Assembly (NCBI GenBank): GCA_031266855.1
Contig: JAISAF010000065.1
Coordinates: 1 to 7,655 of the forward strand
Reading direction: 5' to 3'
Length of the DNA stretch: 7,655 nt
DNA from: Spirochaetales bacterium
GTDB taxonomy: Bacteria; Spirochaetota; Spirochaetia; DTKZ01
Part shown: positions 5,065-7,655 of the stretch, piece after piece
Position numbering within the stretch: the first letter of the stretch is position 1
Layout: the number at the start of each line of letters is the position of its first letter
The notes under the pieces: generated by a model
Seen by the model: the letters and a program-made list of their open reading frames with translations, nothing else
The model's database searches: none
Told to the model about the DNA's origin: nothing
Translations under genes and position numbers: made by a program

Positions 5065-6603
5065 ATGGAAACGATTAAAAATCTATTGATGGGGTTTTCC
5101 GTCTTGCTAACGCCTGAAAATATGCTGTATTCATTCGGCGGAGTTCTTATTGGACAAATTGTCGGCATTCTGCCAGGGCTTGGTTCGGTTATTGCAATAG
5201 CGGTGCTTTTGCCGTTTACATATTCTCTTGATCCTATACCTGCGCTTGTTGCGTTCTGCGGTATATATTATGGCTCGCAATTCGGCGGCGCTATTTCTTC
5301 AATTTTGATTAATGCGCCTGGTACTGAATCCGCGGTTATGACGACGGTAGACGGCTACCCCATGGCAAAAAAAGGCCAGGCGGGAAGGGCATTGGGAACA
5401 GCGGCCATAAGTTCTTTTACGGGCGGAATGGCTGGTTCTATTTTAGTAGTTTTGCTAGCTGGTCCGCTGGTACAGATGATAATATCATTTGCCGCCCCCG
5501 AATATCTCGCGTTGATGATTTTCGCAATGGCCTGTATTACCGGGATGGCGGAAAAATCCTCCCAGGCGAAGTCGATAGTCGCGATTTGTACGGGTCTGGC
5601 TCTTGGTACTATTGGGCTTGACGTATCATTTGGCGCGCCACGTATGACATTCGGCAGTCTGGCCCTGTATGAAGGTATAAGTTTCATCATTCTCGCTATT
5701 GGCGTATTCGCGATGGCTGAAGTTATGCGAAATGTATCAAACGCGAAGCATAACGGTTTGCAAAGAATTCACGCAATGGAAGTTGTCGGACGCGTTGGTA
5801 TATCGCTAAAGGATTGGAAACTTATTATCCCGACCCACATCCGCTGCACTCTTGTAGGTTTCTTCATCGGGGTTTTGCCAGGCGTAGGGGCCGCCACGGC
5901 CACTCCCCTGTGCTATTCCCTGGAAAAAAAGATTATCGGCGAAGACAATGCGGAATGGGGCAAGGGCGAGATTCGTGGTGTCGCAGCTCCTGAATCGGCC
6001 AATAACTCCTGTGCCATGGGCGCGTTGATGCCTCTTTTAACGCTTGGTGTTCCCGGATCCAGTTCGGCGGCAATTATGCTGACCGCTTTTATGATTCTGG
6101 GCATACAGCCGGGACCGCTGCTCTTCCAGAATCATCCTGATATCCTGTGGGCTTTGCTGGCGAGTTTTTTTATAGGAAACGTCATGCTACTGGTAATCAA
6201 TCTCCCGCTTGTCCGTTATTGCGTCAAACTGGTTCAGGTTCCTACTGAACTGCTTTTCATGTCTGTCTGGATTCTGGCTATCGTCGGTTCGTATGCCGTT
6301 GGGCTGCGGGTCTTTGATGTCGGAATGATTTGTATTTTGTCCGTACTTGGCGTTGTGTATGGAATATGTAAAATTCCCCTGGCGCCTATGCTCGTAGCAA
6401 TTCTATTAGGAGATATGATTGAATACTATCTGGCGGCGACTATTGTATTGTGCAGAAGAAGTTTTGTCAATTTTATGTCGCGGCCCATCGTTTTGCTTTT
6501 TCTTGTTCTAGCGGTACTGGTTATCGTTCTTCCAATGCTAAGGGATCGGTTCAAAAAAAATAAAGTTCAAAGTGCTGTCGATATAATAGACGCACCGGAA
6601 TGA
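5065..6603 (+). CDS. tctA: TctA-family large permease subunit of a tripartite tricarboxylate transporter
   Basis: This is the large polytopic inner-membrane subunit that forms the transport path and, in the known members, uses the ion gradient to import organic acids. At 512 residues it is full length. A GGAGG-type site precedes the ATG by 6 nt. The two halves show the internal repeat typical of TctA: GILPGLG (34-40) in the first and GVLPGVG (269-275) in the second. Other conserved elements are IYYGSQFGG (67-75), NAPGTESAV (83-91), the DGYPMAKKGQAGRALG block (96-111), APESANNSCAMGA (308-320) and LGVPGSSSAA (327-336), followed by GIQPGPLLF (346-354). There are roughly ten to twelve hydrophobic segments. 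The C-terminal tail (about 494-512) is charged and cytoplasmic in character. This is the surest transporter call in the window and defines the system. The transported compound is not predictable from sequence. Confidence 0.95.
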   Translation: METIKNLLMGFSVLLTPENMLYSFGGVLIGQIVGILPGLGSVIAIAVLLPFTYSLDPIPALVAFCGIYYGSQFGGAISSILINAPGTESAVMTTVDGYPMAKKGQAGRALGTAAISSFTGGMAGSILVVLLAGPLVQMIISFAAPEYLALMIFAMACITGMAEKSSQAKSIVAICTGLALGTIGLDVSFGAPRMTFGSLALYEGISFIILAIGVFAMAEVMRNVSNAKHNGLQRIHAMEVVGRVGISLKDWKLIIPTHIRCTLVGFFIGVLPGVGAATATPLCYSLEKKIIGEDNAEWGKGEIRGVAAPESANNSCAMGALMPLLTLGVPGSSSAAIMLTAFMILGIQPGPLLFQNHPDILWALLASFFIGNVMLLVINLPLVRYCVKLVQVPTELLFMSVWILAIVGSYAVGLRVFDVGMICILSVLGVVYGICKIPLAPMLVAILLGDMIEYYLAATIVLCRRSFVNFMSRPIVLLFLVLAVLVIVLPMLRDRFKKNKVQSAVDIIDAPE

Positions 6604-6612
6604 TCATAAAAA

Positions 6613-6634
6613 AGGAGAATCTGAAATTCTGAAA
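6613..6634 (+). promoter_or_regulatory. Unusually distant ribosome-binding site of the SDR gene with an intervening hairpin
   Basis: AGGAGA (6613-6618) is a good Shine-Dalgarno sequence, but the ATG at 6635 is 16 nt away, beyond the usual 5-10 nt. AGAAT (6616-6620) and ATTCT (6626-6630) are perfect inverted repeats with a 5-nt loop, so the site could be hidden or the spacing shortened. In-frame non-ATG codons lie at better distances: ATT at 6626 (7 nt) and CTG at 6629 (10 nt). ATG remains the default because both alternatives are rare starts and would add only two or three residues. Confidence 0.5.
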
Positions 6635-7459
6635 ATGACATATCATCTGGAAGATTTATTCGGCGTAAAAGGCCGCGCTGTTATTGTCACCGGAGGTTCG
6701 TCCGGGCTGGGTGCGGAAATTGCCTCCGCTCTTACTGATTTGGGCGCGCAGGTGGCAATAATCGGCAGAACAAAGGAAAAATGCGACAGGGTTTTGGCTG
6801 CTCTGCGGGAAAAGAATCCTTCCTGTCTTGGTTTTCATCTGGATATTACTGATGAAAAAGCAATGGAGGAAGCCTTCGCGGCGGTTTACAAAAGTTTCGG
6901 CAGGATTGACGGGCTGGTAAACAGCGCCGGCATCTGCCAGATTGAGGACCTTGAGAATTTCGAAATGAAGGATTTCACCCGGATCATTGATGTAAATCTG
7001 CTGGGTACAGTCATTAGCTGTAAACTGGCCGGAAAATATATGCTGGCAGCCGGATGCGGCAGTATTGTAAATATTTCCTCACAAAGTACCAGGGTCGGGA
7101 AACCCGGCTATACCGCATACGCTGCCAGTAAAGCCGCGGTAGACGGTTTTACCCGTGCGCTTGCTACCGAATGGATACGCAAAGGTGTTAAGGTAAACTC
7201 TATTTCTCCCGGCCTGTTCGTGACCGATATCAACAGAAAGGAAATTGAAGCAAACCCGGAAATATTCAGGCAGCGCGTCGCGGATATTCCCCGCGGCAAA
7301 GCCGGGGAGCCGCCGCTTTTAGTCGCCCCTGTTGTCGCGCTTCTAACGCCGGGAACAGACCACATGGTAGGCCAGACACTCGCGGTGGATGGCGGTACAT
7401 CTGCCGGAATTATGAAAGTTATGGCTTTACCGAAAAAAACGCATAGAGTGCCGGAATAA
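6635..7459 (+). CDS. Short-chain dehydrogenase/reductase (SDR), classical type
   Basis: This is a 274-residue cytoplasmic NAD(P)-dependent oxidoreductase of the classical SDR family, which interconverts alcohols and ketones. All signatures are intact: cofactor loop TGGSSGLG (19-26), adenine-region Asp70 in HLDITD, NSAG (96-99), Asn121, the catalytic Ser148 or Ser149 in NISSQS, and Tyr162 and Lys166 in YAASK. PG after the sixth strand (SISPGLFVTD, 189-198) and the C-terminal VDGGTS (251-256) complete the fold. IGRTKEK after the second strand (43-49) carries Arg/Lys that could favour NADP, but this is not decisive. The layout resembles gluconate 5-dehydrogenase and related sugar-acid or hydroxy-acid dehydrogenases, and many SDRs share it. 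It follows tctA by 31 nt, so it probably acts on the imported compound or its hydrolysis product. The start is uncertain by up to three residues because the ribosome-binding site is far away. Confidence 0.88.
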   Translation: MTYHLEDLFGVKGRAVIVTGGSSGLGAEIASALTDLGAQVAIIGRTKEKCDRVLAALREKNPSCLGFHLDITDEKAMEEAFAAVYKSFGRIDGLVNSAGICQIEDLENFEMKDFTRIIDVNLLGTVISCKLAGKYMLAAGCGSIVNISSQSTRVGKPGYTAYAASKAAVDGFTRALATEWIRKGVKVNSISPGLFVTDINRKEIEANPEIFRQRVADIPRGKAGEPPLLVAPVVALLTPGTDHMVGQTLAVDGGTSAGIMKVMALPKKTHRVPE

Positions 7460-7475
7460 AAATATTTGTATATCG

Positions 7476-7513
7476 GAAGCGGCCCGGAAACTGAAAGGTT
7501 TCCGGGCCGCTTC
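7476..7513 (+). terminator. Perfect 16-bp hairpin after the SDR gene, without a T-tract
   Basis: Positions 7476-7491 and 7498-7513 are exact reverse complements (GAAGCGGCCCGGAAAC on the left arm). The loop is TGAAAG; if T7492 pairs with G7497, a GAAA tetraloop remains, which is a stable GNRA type. No T-run follows on either strand. It could be a terminator that works by stem stability, or an RNA processing or stability boundary that sets a different level for the last gene. The next gene starts 43 nt further on. Confidence 0.6.
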
Positions 7514-7556
7514 AGCCGCATTTACAGTGCATAAGGAAACGGAAGGAGTAATATAT

Positions 7557-7655
7557 ATGAAAAAATATAACATTGCCCTGCTGCCGGGAGACGGCGTGGG
7601 TCAGGAAGTTGTTAAGGAAGCCGAGCGTGTACTGCGCGCCGTGGAGCAGGCGACC
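7557..7655 (+). CDS. Isocitrate/isopropylmalate dehydrogenase-family protein, N-terminal 33 residues (3' end outside window)
   Basis: ATG at 7557 is preceded at 8 nt by AAGGAG (7543-7548). The product starts MKKYNIALLPGDGVGQEVVK, the first strand and loop of the beta-decarboxylating dehydrogenases, and continues with the expected helix (EAERVLRAVEQ). These enzymes oxidise a 2-hydroxy acid with NAD(P)+ and release CO2. Members include 3-isopropylmalate, isocitrate, D-malate and tartrate dehydrogenases. The usual motif is GDGIGPEV; here Ile and Pro are replaced by Val and Gln (GDGVGQEV). The fragment is too short to choose among family members. Its location after a carboxylate transporter and an SDR fits D-malate, tartrate or isopropylmalate-type activity in the same pathway. 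It is cut by the window edge, not by a mutation. Confidence 0.82.
   Translation, partial: MKKYNIALLPGDGVGQEVVKEAERVLRAVEQAT

Overview
The window looks like accessory catabolic DNA from an anaerobic bacterium of roughly 50% GC. My best guess is a spirochaete of the Treponema group. That guess rests on the GC-rich dispersed-repeat-like DNA after the first gene and on general resemblance of the proteins, so the taxonomy is tentative. All genes are on the + strand.

Layout. Positions 1-225 hold the 3' end of a large glutamine-dependent NAD+ synthetase gene (nadE). Positions 226-777 have no convincing gene. They contain a GC-rich, palindrome-dense stretch (about 290-550), including a perfect 12-bp and a perfect 13-bp inverted repeat and a terminator-like hairpin at 492-517. 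A candidate promoter and palindromic operator lie at 778-813. They are followed by a leader of about 285 nt with several hairpins and two very short ORFs, one of which has a good ribosome-binding site.

From 1099 onward is a compact operon: tctC-like binding protein 1, a metal-dependent amidohydrolase, tctC-like binding protein 2, tctB, tctA, a short-chain dehydrogenase/reductase (SDR), and the start of an isocitrate/isopropylmalate-type dehydrogenase that runs off the end. Gaps within the operon are 14 to 97 nt and most genes have a clear Shine-Dalgarno sequence. The two binding proteins align without gaps over 303 residues and are about 64% identical by my hand count, so they are duplicated paralogues. 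A terminator-like hairpin after the second one (4446-4481) may keep the membrane subunits at lower expression than the binding proteins. A 16-bp perfect hairpin (7476-7513) separates the SDR gene from the last gene.

How it may work together (inference): one TctAB permease, served by two periplasmic receptors, imports an organic acid or carboxylated amide or cyclic compound. The cytoplasmic amidohydrolase hydrolyses a C-N or similar bond, the SDR oxidises or reduces a hydroxyl/keto group, and the last enzyme would oxidatively decarboxylate a 2-hydroxy acid. The substrate cannot be named from sequence. No regulator gene lies in the window.
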